A DNA stretch of 64,000 nt from the NCBI GenBank assembly GCA_020746875.1, contig JAGTJL010000020.1, positions 992,001 through 1,056,000 on the forward strand. The letters run 5' to 3'. This document shows, one piece after another, positions 21,780-34,189 of this stretch. Within the stretch, counting starts at the first letter, position 1. Every line of letters starts with the position of its first letter. Source of the stretch: Rhexocercosporidium sp. MPI-PUGE-AT-0058. Taxonomy: Eukaryota; Ascomycota; Leotiomycetes; Helotiales. A model generated the notes under the pieces. The model ran no database searches, was not told where the DNA came from, and saw only the letters and a list, made by a program, of their open reading frames with translations. The position numbers were made by a program, and so were the translations under genes.

Positions 21780-23469
21780 CTATTCCGTCCGACGATTCGC
21801 GCCAAAGCGGTCTCGGATCCACGATATCGGACCACCTCCCGTCGTGCTGTTTCCAGATTGGCTACTTCGTGATTCACGCGATCGGTCACTACCACTCGTG
21901 TTTCCTCTTCTGCTATCTCGCTGGTTCTCGCTCATGTCGGATTGACGTCTGTAGAAGGAGCCCGGCATGTTATGGGTATAGTCTTCGCTTCCAGATTGCG
22001 GAACGGTGGGATCTCCATATCGTTCTTCTGTCGATGGCATGCCCGCATTGTTGCGGATTGACTCTAGCCTGGCTTCATTACGTGCAGCTGCAGTTGCCGA
22101 GGTGAACCTGTCCATTCTTGGTCTGATGGAACTCATTCTGCGAGCTCGGTGCTCATTCCGCGTTGGTTGGCTGCCTTGACTTGATCTTCGGCTGTTTGGT
22201 GGCGGTGTCTCTCCTTCAATGCCTTTTCTGCAAATGGGACATGTGTTGTGCTCACTTAACCATGCACTGGCACAGGCTTCGTGGAACCAGTGAGCGCATG
22301 GCAGGACCACAACTTCGACTCCCGTCGTTACGTCGTCCATGCATACACTACATTCTCCTTTGCCCTCTGGTCCGAGTTCTTTCTCGCCCAACTTCTTTTT
22401 TGGAAGAGCTGAAATGGCATCTGGGGATGCGGGACCCGGTGCATTGGAAGTTGGGTGTTGCTCCATCAGTGTGGAAATGATTTCGTCCAAAGCCTCTTGA
22501 GTGTAGACAGCATCTCCTGAGCGTGCGTTTGCTGGGTTGATCATAGCAGCAAAGAGACCTTGTAGCCCAGGAGGTAAACCTTGACCGTGAGGACCATCTC
22601 GTTGACCTGGCGGACCCATTGGTGCGAACAGAGATCCGATGATTCTGGCAAGTTGGTCAGGTGGTGCTCTAACACGAATAACATGCACGGAACGGCCATG
22701 AAGGGGATGGGAGGGGGAATCGTACGTAGCTAGATCAGGAACTGGCGGACCGCCTCCTGGCTGCTGGTTCCCATGGAAATCAGCATCTCTTGGTTGTCTT
22801 GGACCAGGGCCGCCAAACGTGAAGCGTCCTCCCACAACAGTAGGTCCATTTCCATCGCCACCTACTCGAAATGTTTGGCCACCAAACCCATTTCCTTGGG
22901 TGAACAGAGTATTGCTTCCAGATCTACCAGCTTGTCCAGGTCGGAATTGGGGACCCATGAGGTTGCCAATCATGTTCTGGAAGTCACGCATGACATAGTC
23001 TGGGTCGTCGTTGTGAGGCTCACCTCTTCTTCTGGGAGAGTTTCCAAACGCGGAGCGAGGAGTTGAAGTTCTGACTGTTCTTGAGAATAGTACAGAGCCA
23101 CCAGGTCCATGTGTGATATGTTCCTCGATATCTGCCTCCTCTGGGTCGGAATCAACATCGGGTCTGTGGTTACCCCATCTGCCAGGATGAAGGTCAGGAG
23201 GAGGAGGTGGATTCATTTCCCGTTCAGGGCGAGGGTCGCTTTCTGGAGTTACCTACAATTGTGTTAGACTCAAACTGCCTGCTATCATGACTTCCGTTTG
23301 AAGGGATACGTACAATCTCTGTGATTTCTCCTTCACATCGTGGACACACTAGACCAGCCTGGTCCTGGTACCATTCATGTTCACACTGGTGACAGAACAC
23401 CACCTCTCGTGGACCGGATGCATCTAGACGGGGTGCCTGGCTGGCATACCCTCTTGGATCGTCGGCCAT
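21780..23469 (-). CDS. RING-H2 E3 ubiquitin ligase with N-terminal zinc ribbon (RNF126/RNF115-like)
   Basis: There are two exons, 23314-23469 and 21780-23252, with a 61-nt intron (542 aa). The N-terminal zinc ribbon uses CHQC at 26-29 and CPRC at 42-45. A Gly/Pro/Asn-rich disordered middle (residues 60-330) precedes the RING-H2 domain at about 353-393: CSVC, then LPCAHWFHEAC, then CPIC, all eight ligands present. The C-terminal tail is Ser/Arg-rich and ends GPISWIRDRFGANRR. Family knowledge: such ligases act with E2 enzymes in protein quality control and trafficking, and the ribbon in RNF126 binds client or adaptor proteins. An upstream in-frame ATG near 23541 is possible but encodes an unrelated hydrophobic leader. 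Confidence 0.9.
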
Positions 23470-24504
23470 TGCCTCTCTGATACCCTGGTAGGCGGCTATG
23501 GCAGTCAGGCCGAGAGTTAATGCCAGGCCCGTCCGCTGCAATGCTCTGAACGCCAGAGTGAAGATTGGTTGGAAGCGATGAATTAATCAGGGTGCCAAAT
23601 GTATGTATGGCCACCGTCGTTTGCTGGCAAACAGTCGGCAGACAGGGCAGATTCGAAGTGTCGTGGCGCAAGCCCTGATGCTACCTCGGAGTTGACCTGG
23701 AGCTTGAGCTTGATACTTGAAAATCAAGAGGGGTCGTGGATAGTCAACATATGCCGATGATGTCGATGGGAGAAGAAAGCGGAGGAGTATGCTGATATTT
23801 GGGTTTGTCGCTGTGTGGCAAGTCTGGATGGAGGAGGAAGAGCAGTGCTCGAGAAAAGATACAGTTTATTGGAGAGGAACGAGCTGAGATTGTGTGGCTC
23901 GCAGGCAAGTCAAGTCAAGTGAAGTCAAGTCAGTCAAGTCAAGTCAGGCTCGCAGGATGTTTTGGCCGTTGGGTGACGCAAAGTCGCAGCACCCCTGCCG
24001 GTGTCTAATCGATAGCACTAGAGCGACAGCGACGTGCAGGTGACGGACGGACTGACTGGCTGACTGACTGACAAGGACAAGTGCAAGCTGGCGCAAGAGA
24101 GCGGACAGAGCTGAATAGCGTATCTCGGTATGGCTGGGTATTGTCCCAAGAGGAAATGTCCTTTGTATCATCACTCGAGGTGTATGGTATAGTAGTCTGT
24201 CTTCTTGTCACACATGAGTCAACTGCGCTTTTCTCAAAGATTCTCTGGGCTTCTTTAGCCCAAAACTGCTTCCCATGGTTCACTTCGGGAGTACCTGATG
24301 GTTCCCCGTCTTGGTGGGTCCCGGTGATCCAAGTCCCGAATCTTGAATGGAGACACGATAGAGCAGAGTGAAGGACAGCACTCGCAACTTGAGGATGCAA
24401 ATCCATTAAACCCGCCTTAAAATACATCTGGTATATTAACAAGTCCCTTCGTCCGCACTTCCATTCATACAATTCCATGCCATCCACAGCTACCATACCC
24501 CGCA
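23470..24504. other. Intergenic region between the RING gene and FIS1
   Basis: About 1 kb holding the promoter of the RING gene and the 3' flank of FIS1. A CAAGT-type microsatellite is annotated separately, and CTGACTGA repeats lie at about 24050-24071. A 167-codon minus-strand frame (24005-24508) is judged spurious. Confidence 0.5.
23906..23946. repeat. CAAGT-like imperfect microsatellite
   Basis: Imperfect pentanucleotide copies (CAAGT, GAAGT, CAGT) run for about 40 bp upstream of the RING gene. Confidence 0.9.
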
Positions 24505-25138
24505 TCACCTCGTCCTCCTTCCCATGCCCTTGAAAATCATCCCTCCGACTACACCCGCCGCAATTGCAACACCACTGAGAATAGCCACGCCCATCAAACC
24601 CTCCTTCGCAACCTTATCATCAATCAACCCCCTCAAACTGCTCGCCTGCAGGTTTGCCGGCTCCTTGTCAATCAGTAAATCGTTGTACCGCCGCGCCTCT
24701 GCGTAGTTTCCTAGCTTGTAGTTTCCCAGCGCCAAATAGTACAGGCATTCTCGTCTGCGTTCTGGTGACGTGCGGAAGATGTCTGAGAGCAGCCGGACGC
24801 CTTCTTGTTGATCTTGACGGGTGTTCGATTTGATTAAACCCTACACCAAAATCAGTCCCAGTGCAAAGAAACAAATGAACAAAGGTTTGCATCTATGACA
24901 TACCCATGCGAAGTTGAACTTCGTTTGTACACCAACATGCTCTCCTTCCTTCTCGTATTGTGATCGTAGGACTTGTAGCTCCGCAGGTTTCAGTGGGCTG
25001 TTCCAAGGTCAGTGAGTATAGTTGTTCGAATAGGATGCGCATTATCGAAACGTCGAAGCTTGGATCGGAGATGTATGGGTATGGCAGGACTGACCTTTCT
25101 GCATCAGCAGCATCTAAATGCACCCGTTTCGTCAGCAT
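24505..25138 (-). CDS. FIS1: Mitochondrial fission 1 protein (Fis1)
   Basis: The model has three exons, 25095-25138, 24904-24997 and 24505-24840 (157 aa; 97- and 63-nt introns). The TPR-like bundle is clear: [62 protein letters not shown] and [22 protein letters not shown]-terminal transmembrane helix (about residues 130-150, [20 protein letters not shown]) and a basic tail (GMGRRTR) give tail anchoring in the mitochondrial and peroxisomal outer membrane. Fis1 recruits the dynamin Dnm1 through Mdv1 for organelle fission. The first 12 residues ([12 protein letters not shown]) are unusual for fungal Fis1, so exon 1 is less certain. It is divergent from SPC24. Confidence 0.93.
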
Positions 25139-25573
25139 GGCTGTTTCCAGTCGAAAAGTATACAAGAAGATAGCAAAACGAGTGTGAAGCGGTGTCTCCA
25201 AAACGTTGCTGCGGTCCATACTTACATGGTAGAGAAGAACCCATACTTCTTTTCAGATTTGCCAACTTTATTAAAGAATTTCGTACGTTTAATCGCAGGT
25301 CGAGAGGGAGGGAAGTTGCGATGTTGACTTTTGAGGTCTGTAGGTTCGTCCGCCTGAGAGTGGCGTTGAGAAAGCGAGGTGTGGCTTGTGATTCCGACGT
25401 GACGTCGCTCGGTTGCCCGGTCAGGCTGGATCGACCGCCGAGCTTTTTGTTTTGATTCAGCCTTCCATCGAGCATCGCGAACATCATTGCAGCAGGAACA
25501 TTATTCTGAACACACACAAACAGCCTCACCACCCAAACAAATCCACCATTTAAAATCCACAAAAATCATCAAA
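25139..25573. other. Divergent promoter between FIS1 and SPC24
   Basis: 435 bp with no supported gene. Confidence 0.5.
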
Positions 25574-26269
25574 ATGCTTCTCGACGAAGATCCCACAACT
25601 GTATGTACTCCGAATCAAACATTCCGGCGCAAGTCTAACAAATACAGCTCATCCGCCACACGGTCGAGAATTTCAACATCCAGCCCGATAAACATGCCGT
25701 TGCGCGAGTAAACGAATCCCTTTCCACTCTGCAGCAAGCCCGGGATCTGCGAGTACGCGAAGCAGAAAGCGCATTAAAGAGTACATATCCCCATCCAAGC
25801 CTCGACTCAAAAGTCCAAAGGTTAACAGTAAACAGAACTCTCCCGAACCCTCACAACCCTCAACAACCACCACCAAGAAACCCTCTCCTCGCACTCCTCA
25901 ACCGCACACGCCTCTGAAATCGCAACGCTCGATACCCAGAAATTCCGCATCGCGAAATCGGCTAGCGATGTTGAGATTGAGTCGGAACGCCTGTCGTCAC
26001 AACTCGCGGATCTCCAGGCGCGTCTGCAGGAATTGGAGCTGCAGGGTGTTGATGGTGGGGATAATGTTAGGAGGGGATTGATTGATGATGAGATGAGTCT
26101 GAAGTTGAAGGTGTACAGGGGATTGGGCATTGATATTGAGAGGGATGATGATGGGGAGTACTCGAAGGCTATTATTCGGAATGCGAGGAAGGGGGATGTG
26201 AATATTGTGAACATTGACAATAAGTTCTCGAGGTTCTTTTATGCGAATTATTTCTGGCAGCAGCTGTAA
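25574..26269 (+). CDS. SPC24: Kinetochore protein Spc24 (Ndc80 complex)
   Basis: The model has three exons, 25574-25600, 25648-25780 and 25836-26269 (197 aa; 47- and 55-nt introns). The N-terminus ([20 protein letters not shown]) is followed by a coiled coil through about residue 130 ([20 protein letters not shown], then [15 protein letters not shown]). The globular RWD-like head follows: [38 protein letters not shown] and the terminal [16 protein letters not shown], all typical of fungal Spc24. It pairs with Spc25 to anchor the Ndc80 complex to the inner kinetochore. Length fits the family (about 200 aa). Confidence 0.95.
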
Positions 26270-26546
26270 GAAAGAGGAGGGGAGCTGGAACTTGGGACTT
26301 GGGTAGGGATTGGTTGTTATGATTGGCGTTGGTCTGGGCTGTTTTGAGGGGTTCTCACTGGATACCATGATTGAGTTTGCCATTTGCAAATGGCGTTGAA
26401 TGAGGGAATGTGTACAGAGCATATAACGATATCAATTTCCAGAACGTACTCCGTTGCCCAGTGATTCCACCTGTTTCCAAAACTTGAATCCAGACGCCCT
26501 ATCTAGCATTGTCATATCTCATGAATCGTCAATCATCAATCTTACA

Positions 26547-27266
26547 TCATCTCTGCTTTATACTCAAAATAGACGACCCCTTCGAACTCGTCGAACTCCC
26601 AGAAAGTCCCGTATTCGTAGACAGCGTCCTCTTCGATCCCTTAGGCGTAGTCGGCACCTGAGGAAAGTACCCCTCGATCCCAACCACCGAACTAGGCGGT
26701 GTCCTCGCTCTGGAAGTATTCATCAGAGCTTCCGGGCTATAACTCCTATTGATCCTCGAACTACCCGGCAGACTCCCCGAAGTCAAAGATCGATGATGCC
26801 TCCTGACGTGGTCGGCGGGCAATTCGAGTCTTGAATTGATCTTCGTCCATAATCCCTCATCATCCGATGGGTTGTCAACTCGCCATCCTCCTAAACCTTC
26901 GTAATCTCTGGTTGGCCCGATGGTTTGGCTTAGTCCCATGCCGTTTTCGCCCGAGATAGGCGTTATAGATCCTGTGGCCGAGAGATTGCTGCTTGTACTA
27001 CCTCTTCGTTTCCTTCGCCGGCCGTTGGGTGTGTTACTGAATGACTTTGTGCGTGGGAGAGACGGACTTTGGGGAATGAAGGTTCGTTCGCCGAGAATCC
27101 AGTACGGGATGACTGCGAGTGCAAGTTCGACGTATACGATTAGGACACGGAAGAACAGGATTGAGAACGCGAAGATGGTAGTTAGACTGGCGAAAATTGC
27201 GAATGGGATGGTAAAGAAGAAGAGGAAAGGGACGATGATGCCATAGACTGGATTTAGGAACGCCAT
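26547..27266 (-). CDS. Conserved fungal membrane protein of unknown function (239 aa)
   Basis: This is a single exon. Residues 1-60 hold two adjoining hydrophobic helices (NPVYGIIVPFLFFFTIPFAI and FSILFFRVLIVYVELALAVI), then a basic, Ser-rich cytosolic tail with RRRKRRGSTSS at about 84-94 and a central EGLGGWRVDNPSDDEGLW. The far C-terminus is Ser/Thr-rich. A similar N-terminus is recalled from other Pezizomycotina hypothetical proteins, without a function. Likely an integral membrane protein of the secretory pathway (inference). It is convergent with SPC24 across 277 bp. Confidence 0.8.
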   Translation of the reverse strand: MAFLNPVYGIIVPFLFFFTIPFAIFASLTTIFAFSILFFRVLIVYVELALAVIPYWILGERTFIPQSPSLPRTKSFSNTPNGRRRKRRGSTSSNLSATGSITPISGENGMGLSQTIGPTRDYEGLGGWRVDNPSDDEGLWTKINSRLELPADHVRRHHRSLTSGSLPGSSRINRSYSPEALMNTSRARTPPSSVVGIEGYFPQVPTTPKGSKRTLSTNTGLSGSSTSSKGSSILSIKQR

Positions 27267-27629
27267 TATTTCAGTTGGTGGTAAGGATTGACTTGAGGAA
27301 TTTTGTTGACGAGTATGCCAAATGCTATACTCATGGAAAATTGCCCATTGTGTGTTGATATTTTGAGGAATGTGAAGAAGAGGAAGAGAAAGAGCTTTAA
27401 GATCGGGCGCTGCTGTTGCATGTGATAATTAGTGACGGAAACTGTGGGGAACCTGGAGAAAGTCTGTGACCGGGGTCTTCTTTAGCGTGCTCGTCTGCTA
27501 AACTCTCTTTGGACTCCTCGCTTTTATTGTCCACCTTCAACCAGGAAGTCAACAAACCCGGTGACCAAAAATCACAGGAAACTGTTCAGACACTTCTTCT
27601 GAGTGATTTCGCGTTCTCTTCTAAGCGAG
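27267..27629. other. Divergent promoter region
   Basis: 363 bp between the membrane-protein gene and the TatD gene. Nothing recognised. Confidence 0.5.
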
Positions 27630-28769
27630 ATGGTATCTGGATCATCCGAACAACCATTTCCCTGGTATCTAGGTGTCTATGACGCCCATTGCCACCCAAC
27701 GGACATTATGGGCCTGGTATCTTCGATCCCGAAAATGAAAGCTAGGGCTGTAACTGTAATGGCTACCAGAGGAGACGACCAAGAACTTGTAGCTCAAGTA
27801 GCAGATACCTATGGCCTAGTTTCTCGGCCAGATATGAGCAAAGAGAAAGGCCAGGATTGTCTAATGCCTTGTTTTGGATGGCACCCTTGGTTCTCGCATC
27901 AGATGTATGATGATACGAATGGAGAAGTTCTAAATGCAGATTCGGAAATCTTCAAGGCTCGTCACTACCAATCGGTATTGTCACCTAAGCCAGAAGACGA
28001 GGCATTTTTGAAGTCCCTTCCACAGCCACGATCTCTCAAGCAGTATCTTCAGCAAACCCGGGCCTATTTAGAGAAGTATCCATTTGCTCTTGTTGGAGAG
28101 ATCGGGCTCGACAAAGGATTCCGTCTCCCTGGTCCTTGGACCGAAGAGCTAGAAAAATCGAGGGACCAAACCTTAACTCCCGGTACGAGAGAAGGTCGAC
28201 CTCTCAGTGCTCACCGAGTCACCATGGATCACCAAAAAGCCGTACTCTCAGCCCAACTCCAACTCGCATGGGAGATGAAGCGAGCAGTATCAGTACACGG
28301 AGTTCAATCCCACGGCATAGTCTTCGATACCTTGCAAGTTTCATGGAAAGGCTATGGCAAAGAGCCGCTGAGCAAAAGGCAGAGGAAGAAAATCGAGAAG
28401 ATCCCACTTCATGCCGAAGACGCGGAGACGTCAGAAGAGGAAATAGCGCTGCGGATATGCCTGCACTCGTACTCCGGCTCCCCTGATCAGTTGAAGCAAT
28501 ACTTCCAACGGTCGTCGCCTGCTGATGTTTACTTTTCGTTCTCTTCGGCTATCAATATGTCAGATGTACATAGTACAAAGGCAGACGAGGTTATCAAAGC
28601 AGTGCCTGAAGATCGACTCCTGATTGAGAGCGATCTGCACATGGCTGGCGATGAAATGGATACCAGGCTGGAAGAAATTTGCCGGCATGTTTGCGAACTT
28701 AAGGGATGGGGATTGGAAGAAGGCGTTAAGAAGCTGGGAGACAATTGGCTCCGATTTGTGTTTCCATAG
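27630..28769 (+). CDS. SCN1: TatD-family metal-dependent hydrolase (Cut9-interacting Scn1-like)
   Basis: This is a single exon of 379 aa from the ATG at 27630; the frame is open for nine more codons upstream but only from a GTG. TIM-barrel metal ligands of TatD enzymes are visible: YDAHCHPTD near residue 20, CFGWHPWF near 90, GEIGLDKGF near 165, SVHGVQSHG near 225, CLHSYSG near 285 and ESDLHM near 335. Family knowledge: TatD proteins are Mg2+-dependent deoxyribonucleases; fission yeast Scn1 binds the APC/C subunit Cut9. The insertions (residues 95-150 and 240-275) match the longer fungal Scn1 type. The substrate in this organism is unknown. Confidence 0.88.
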   Translation: MVSGSSEQPFPWYLGVYDAHCHPTDIMGLVSSIPKMKARAVTVMATRGDDQELVAQVADTYGLVSRPDMSKEKGQDCLMPCFGWHPWFSHQMYDDTNGEVLNADSEIFKARHYQSVLSPKPEDEAFLKSLPQPRSLKQYLQQTRAYLEKYPFALVGEIGLDKGFRLPGPWTEELEKSRDQTLTPGTREGRPLSAHRVTMDHQKAVLSAQLQLAWEMKRAVSVHGVQSHGIVFDTLQVSWKGYGKEPLSKRQRKKIEKIPLHAEDAETSEEEIALRICLHSYSGSPDQLKQYFQRSSPADVYFSFSSAINMSDVHSTKADEVIKAVPEDRLLIESDLHMAGDEMDTRLEEICRHVCELKGWGLEEGVKKLGDNWLRFVFP

Positions 28770-30623
28770 TGGATTGTCTCCACAATATTGGTGCCAGTAT
28801 ACCAGGACTGTTTGCCACAAGACTGAGGTGTGAATCATCCCTTTGGATAAACAAGAACGCAATGCTGAACAAGAAGCAAGCGGGAAACAGCCCCCGCTTG
28901 AGACGAATTTGGTGTCCATCAAATTCAAGCCTGCAGCTGCAGTGGCTGTCAGAAAAAACCATTCAGAGCCGATCTATCAAGTGAACGCTCGAACCAAGCA
29001 ATGTGCTGTTGTCCAGAGTCAAGTTGGGGGAGGAAGACTCATTCGTCGAGTGAATGCTCAACAGTGGTAAAGTGATCATCTTACTGGAGCACTCGTCAGA
29101 TTGAGATCAAACATATTCTCCTCAGAACTACAAATAGGATTGAGATAGAAAATCCAACACATCGTGTCCGAGACTGCCTCTCAGAGGTGTGCTGAGGGCC
29201 ATATCTGCCTCTTACTACCCCTTAAGCGTTGCTACTGTCTATATGTTGCATTGCCTGTGGTTGCTTCATGTTTTTGTTGAACATGGCTATCATTTGTATT
29301 GTACTAACTTACTTCTTCTCCACTTCCCAGGTCTAGGGAAATTATTTGCATCATGAAGACGAAAGAGCTCGATATTGAGCCCATAGAGGCGATCAAGACT
29401 CAAAACAAGTTTCCTCGACACCGCTCCGCTCCCACCTTGCTTGACCCGACATCAACCCTCGAGTCCTTTAGTCTCTGATATTGACTCTATCTCTTTCTCA
29501 AGCCATCACAAACCGCTGGCTGTTCAGTCTCGTGGCCTGGTATTGACCTATCTTGTGAGATCTGCTATTCAATTAACCCCCTTCTTCGGTCCGCTTTTCA
29601 TACCTAACATCTCTAGATCTGAGTTGAGGTTACTGCAGGTGCTAAGCGGTTCTGATTCACAGTGCCCCCAGTCGCAGGAACGCATCTAGATCTGCCACAA
29701 AGAAAATAGCAAGCTTTGGATACTACTTCGCGCTGTTTGGTCAAGGAAACTAGCTAAGTGAGTCTTAAGATCCATAGTACTTGAGACTGAAGACGCTTGA
29801 GGCTTGCATTTAAAACCCATTTGCTGGATTTTGCAAGAACCACAACCGTGATATCTGCTCTGTAGTCTTTTTCCTAGAGCCTAAGTGTTCAGCTTCGAGA
29901 AAGCTGACATTTCTGATTGCTTAAGAAACTAGCCAAAGCGCTATCCACTCATGCTTGCTACATCCTCCTTCACCGTCAAAGTCTCAGCCCGCTTTCATTG
30001 AGGACCTATTACTGCAGAGTGCGATGTTCACTATCCAACGACGTACTTTTCGACTTTCCATCTACAAGGGCTAGAGAAATTGACATTGATGCCATTCGAT
30101 TCACTGTCACTGTCACTGTTACAACTGTCGCTGGTAGATATTGCTTCAACGCATTCATTGAGGACTGGTCTTCCATTGCTATTAAAGGTAAGTTGGTTTC
30201 CTGCTAATTTCATAGATCATTGATGGATGCATTCCACCTTCTTTCCTTTTCCTACTACTGTTTGACTGGACATTGAACGTCCACTCAAATTGCTGTCATG
30301 ATTCTTAGTCGTTCTTTGATTCACTTCTTGTTACCAAAAATGCACCCTTGCAATGCTAATCAAAATATTAAGCCAACTAGCTTCGATTGCTAGCGTGAAT
30401 TCGAGACGAGGCTGTCGCGCTCTTTAATAACTATTCCCCCCTCAACTCCTCCTCGAATGATACATCAAATTCTACATCCGCTTCCACCTCCACCCTCTTC
30501 CTTTCCGACCAACAAATCTTTGCTTTGACAACATCATACACGCCGACAACACTATACCCGCGATCAAGAACGCCTGATCAACGCCATCAACCTTCGCAAC
30601 AGCCCGAAGTCAACAACGCCAAT
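28770..30623. other. Intergenic or 5' leader region
   Basis: 1.85 kb with no convincing coding frame. Pyrimidine-rich sequence just upstream of 30624 fits a long 5' leader for the next gene. A short frame at 28843-29070 is weak. Confidence 0.45.
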
Positions 30624-32792
30624 ATGTCGAACATAGGCGACCCTCTTGCACTCTCTGTTGAGAAGGACATCAACGCCTCGCCGACAAAAGGCAAAGGTAG
30701 CGAGCTATCCGCGGTTAATGACATTTCGGAGGATGCCCAGAACAATGTGGTAGCAGGATCGAAGACAAATGCGAGCCTGGAGCCAACCACTAGGAAGAAC
30801 AGCAGCACTACTGTCGTGCGCAGCCCTACCAACTTGTCAAAGCCCTACAGCAGAAGCAGCTCCCCAGCCGAGGAGAACTACGAGACCTTCCGCTCCCCAA
30901 TCAATGATTCGCGTGGATACTATGCCAGTGGTAAGCCTTGCTTTGCCTTTCTTGTCATATTTCGGTTCAACCCTTTATATTAGTTTTGGGAACAAATAAG
31001 GGACTCTGCTCTTTTCTAAAGAGGTCAACATGTATCTTGAGCTTGTGGTTACCATAAAACCTAGCTTGGCGACAGTTGTTATGCATGAACCAATAGTGGG
31101 TCGTCTGCTTTTGTCACAATATATCCCTTATTGCTGGAAGATACTCTACTCACCATGTGCTGTGTCGCAATATACTTCAACAGTGTCTTCATTTTGACAA
31201 CAGTCAATTGAATCATATACAACATTGAGTAAAAGCTAATATTTTGTTAGCAATCCGTCGCCGCGAGCTTAGTAGCATCTCTCCACCCCGAGACCGTCGA
31301 GTAGCTCCCCGTCTCAACTCTTCTCCATCATACGCCCCGAGAAACCTCCTGAGTGCTACCTCTGCTGGTGCCTACCGTGCAGCATCTGACTCCTACAATG
31401 GTCGAGGACAGGACGACATGGACATCGGCGAGCAATCTCCCCGAAGAATTCCCCCACCCCGATTCCCAGCATACGAGAACTCCCTCTCGGGATCTAACTC
31501 ATCTGAACCAGTTGCACCCCGCGGTCGGACTACCCAGCGCAAGAGCCCCGGTGGTAGAAAACATCACTCACAATCAGATTCTTATGCAAGGGTTGACGAA
31601 GAGATGGACCTGTATGACGATGAAGATGACGAGGATGCGCATGGCTCGCGCGAAGACTATACCCCTCAATCTCAGTCGATGCAGCCTAGTCATTACCGAG
31701 AACCCCAAGGCTTTGGAACTTATCGTCGGGAGGAGGATATCGAGGATCAACAAGCAGGCTTGTACGCTAAGCGTGGTAACGGGAGCCAAGCTTCTCGGTT
31801 TAGAGCCCGTGGTCCAGTTGAGAATGTTGAGGAGGACTTCCCGGATCGCCGAATGGGTCGAGCCCCTTTTCTCCATCGTCCAGCTGAGAATGAAGAAGAC
31901 TTTGGGCAGTGCCGAGAGAGTCACAATGGTGCCTTCCGACTTCCAGGAGAACCCCTTGTAAACGATGGGGAAGACTGTAAGTTGTCCTATTTGCCGCATC
32001 TGGAGCATCGCTAATGTTTTCGAAGCACTATTTATCAGTGATATGAACACTCAACGAAACGTTCGCATGCAGGAAGTAGGCACCGGTAGTGGAGGTCGTG
32101 GAGGTCGCTCTCGACAACTCTTCTCTCATGACACCTTCCTCAATGATACTCCGGGCCGATCTTCAGCTTCTGTCAGCAAGAAGCGCAAGGCTACGGAGCA
32201 AGGTGGTCCTCGATTCAATCAACCTGGTGCCTCTCTCGCCCCTTCACGATACTCCGGAGATCCATCTCTCACTTGGGGTTTGAACCAAGATCCTCCCTCA
32301 GTCCCCCAGACTAGCGTTTCCGATGCAGCTCTCTTGAAGCGTAATCTTACTCGTGGAGCAAAGGACAAGGTCTGCAAGCGTGGCTACGGAGCTAACGATC
32401 CTGAGAACGTCAATATTGTCAACATGAAGGAGGATGGCATGTCTTTCGCCGAGATTGTTGAGCAGCTCAATAATGTTCGTGTCGCCAACGGCCGTGCTCC
32501 ATCTCTCAGCGTCTGTGGTGTCACTAGCAGATACAACCGTACTGCCCCGCTCCTGTTCGCTGCTGAGGGCAGACAGTTCATTCCACTCTCCAAGAGAGGC
32601 AAGGGAGAGGTTCTTGCTGATGGTCCATTGGCTGAGAAGCCGCTTTGGAATGATGAACTTGACCTGATCCTCGCCCAATGCGTCAAGGATATCGAAAAGG
32701 AGAAATGGGGTAGAGTTGCAAAGGAGTACAACCGTCGCACTGGTAAGAATATCACTGCTGCCGCCGCTGCTCTTCGCCACACCCTTTTGTGA
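30624..32792 (+). CDS. Nuclear-type protein of unknown function with Myb/SANT-like C-terminus (599 aa)
   Basis: The model has three exons, 30624-30930, 31251-31976 and 32026-32792. Intron 1 is long (320 nt); intron 2 is 49 nt and its use is forced by frame. The first 370 residues are disordered and rich in Ser, Arg and acidic patches (MDLYDDEDDEDAHG). An RGG-like GGRGGRSRQL and a KKRKATE nuclear signal follow. The C-terminal 150 residues look folded: MSFAEIVEQLNNVRVANGRA is helix-turn-helix-like, then KPLWNDELDLILAQCVKD and KWGRVAKEYNRRTGKNITAA resemble a Myb/SANT unit with spaced Trp. A DNA-binding or chromatin role is inference. The in-frame stretch before 30624 lacks an ATG. Confidence 0.75.
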
Positions 32793-34189
32793 GTAAGGCA
32801 TTCGGATTCGCGGCCATTCTCAATCTTTGGTCTGATTCTATCGATGAACTTCATGTCAAGGTTGTACCAATTCGATTGCATTACCGCCTAAATTTCAACG
32901 TACATTTCGTTGCTTTCTACTCCACCAAGTCGCCCATCCCACAAAAAGAAAACAACCCCTTTCAACACAAAGTTCTATCAGCGTCATCAAAGGTGCTGTT
33001 GGCGTCAGATTTGTCAACAGTTCACTAGATCTGGATTTCTCAAATTTTTTGATCGTTGTTGGCTCTCCGAGTAGTCAATACCCACACCGTCCGCACTCCG
33101 TCATCAGCATGGAGATCCATGACAGACGGCACCAATCACACGACAGCAATTCGCTCTCTATAATTGCTTTTACAAACTCGGCAGTAATGCAAGGGTACCA
33201 TATTGGTTGGAGATGTCTGTCACATGGGTTTGGATTCGGGCTCATTCAACACGCATGCTTTCCTGTCAACAAAAATTTCATATGAAGATCAGCAAGTTGG
33301 GCACTCTACATTTTTGGATGTAGACTTAGATATCATCTATTGCAGAACGCATGGATGGCTTGCTATCAAATGGGCGGGCATTCTCTTGCTCTGATCTTCA
33401 TCATCATTCTTCTTCAGGAGAGAGACGTCATTGGTTTTTCTTTTTTTGTCTTGCGAGAATTAATAGAAGCGAGAATTTCTTGACATTCCACGTGCCATGG
33501 CTTTGAATTGACTTATGAAATACATACTAGCACTTGCCTCCCCGGTATTAGACCAGCAAGGAATGGATCTTCAGACTGGAAAGCTGACATGAAGGCTAAA
33601 TCAACAAATTTTCAGGGGCGGCCCCGCTTAAGCCCCTTGCTCTGATTCTAGGCTTGGCACCCTGCCTAAATATCCCTGTCTAATCGTCATCAGATCGCGT
33701 CGCGTGGGAAATGGACCACCACTTTACGCGTTGCAATCACGAAGTCATTTCTTCTTTCATCAGCAACACCACCCTTCTCGGAATCCTCCATTGTCTAGGA
33801 CATAACTTCCCTTGGATTAGTATTGCGAGAGGCTCTATTTAGAACGAAGATACTTATTCTTTCCTACGTTGTGGAGGTTTGATTCTTTTGCCACCCGAAC
33901 TCACTGGCGCTCGCCGACTCGCGGAATCTAGCATCAGGAACTAAAGGACTGTTCAGGCTTGTAAGTATCTTCAAATTGTGCTCAGGGTTGGTCTTGACTT
34001 TTCTTTAAATTGGCTGCTGATCAATCATAGCTTCTTGTTTCTCTTACGTTGTATGCCACTCAATTGAGTCTATATTGTAGTCCTCCAACGACTTGCCTTT
34101 GCGCCCGCGGCATTGACTCTCTGTAACAAGAGCTAGGAGCTCCCTACCTTGGAATTCAGAGATCAACGCGCATTCGAGGATCCTCAACC
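32793..34189. other. Intergenic region and probable long leader of the SNF2 gene
   Basis: 1.4 kb with no coding frame I can support. The part just before 34190 carries pyrimidine-rich blocks and possible leader introns (GTAAGTATC near 33961). Confidence 0.45.

Noticed and set aside
24005..24508. 167-codon minus-strand frame between FIS1 and the RING gene
   Set aside because: It follows directly after the FIS1 stop, has no family resemblance, and ends in a repeat-derived stretch; probably 3' untranslated sequence.
28843..29070. Plus-strand ORF downstream of the TatD gene
   Set aside because: No ATG at the protein-like part, no splice signals, no recognisable content; likely 3' flank.
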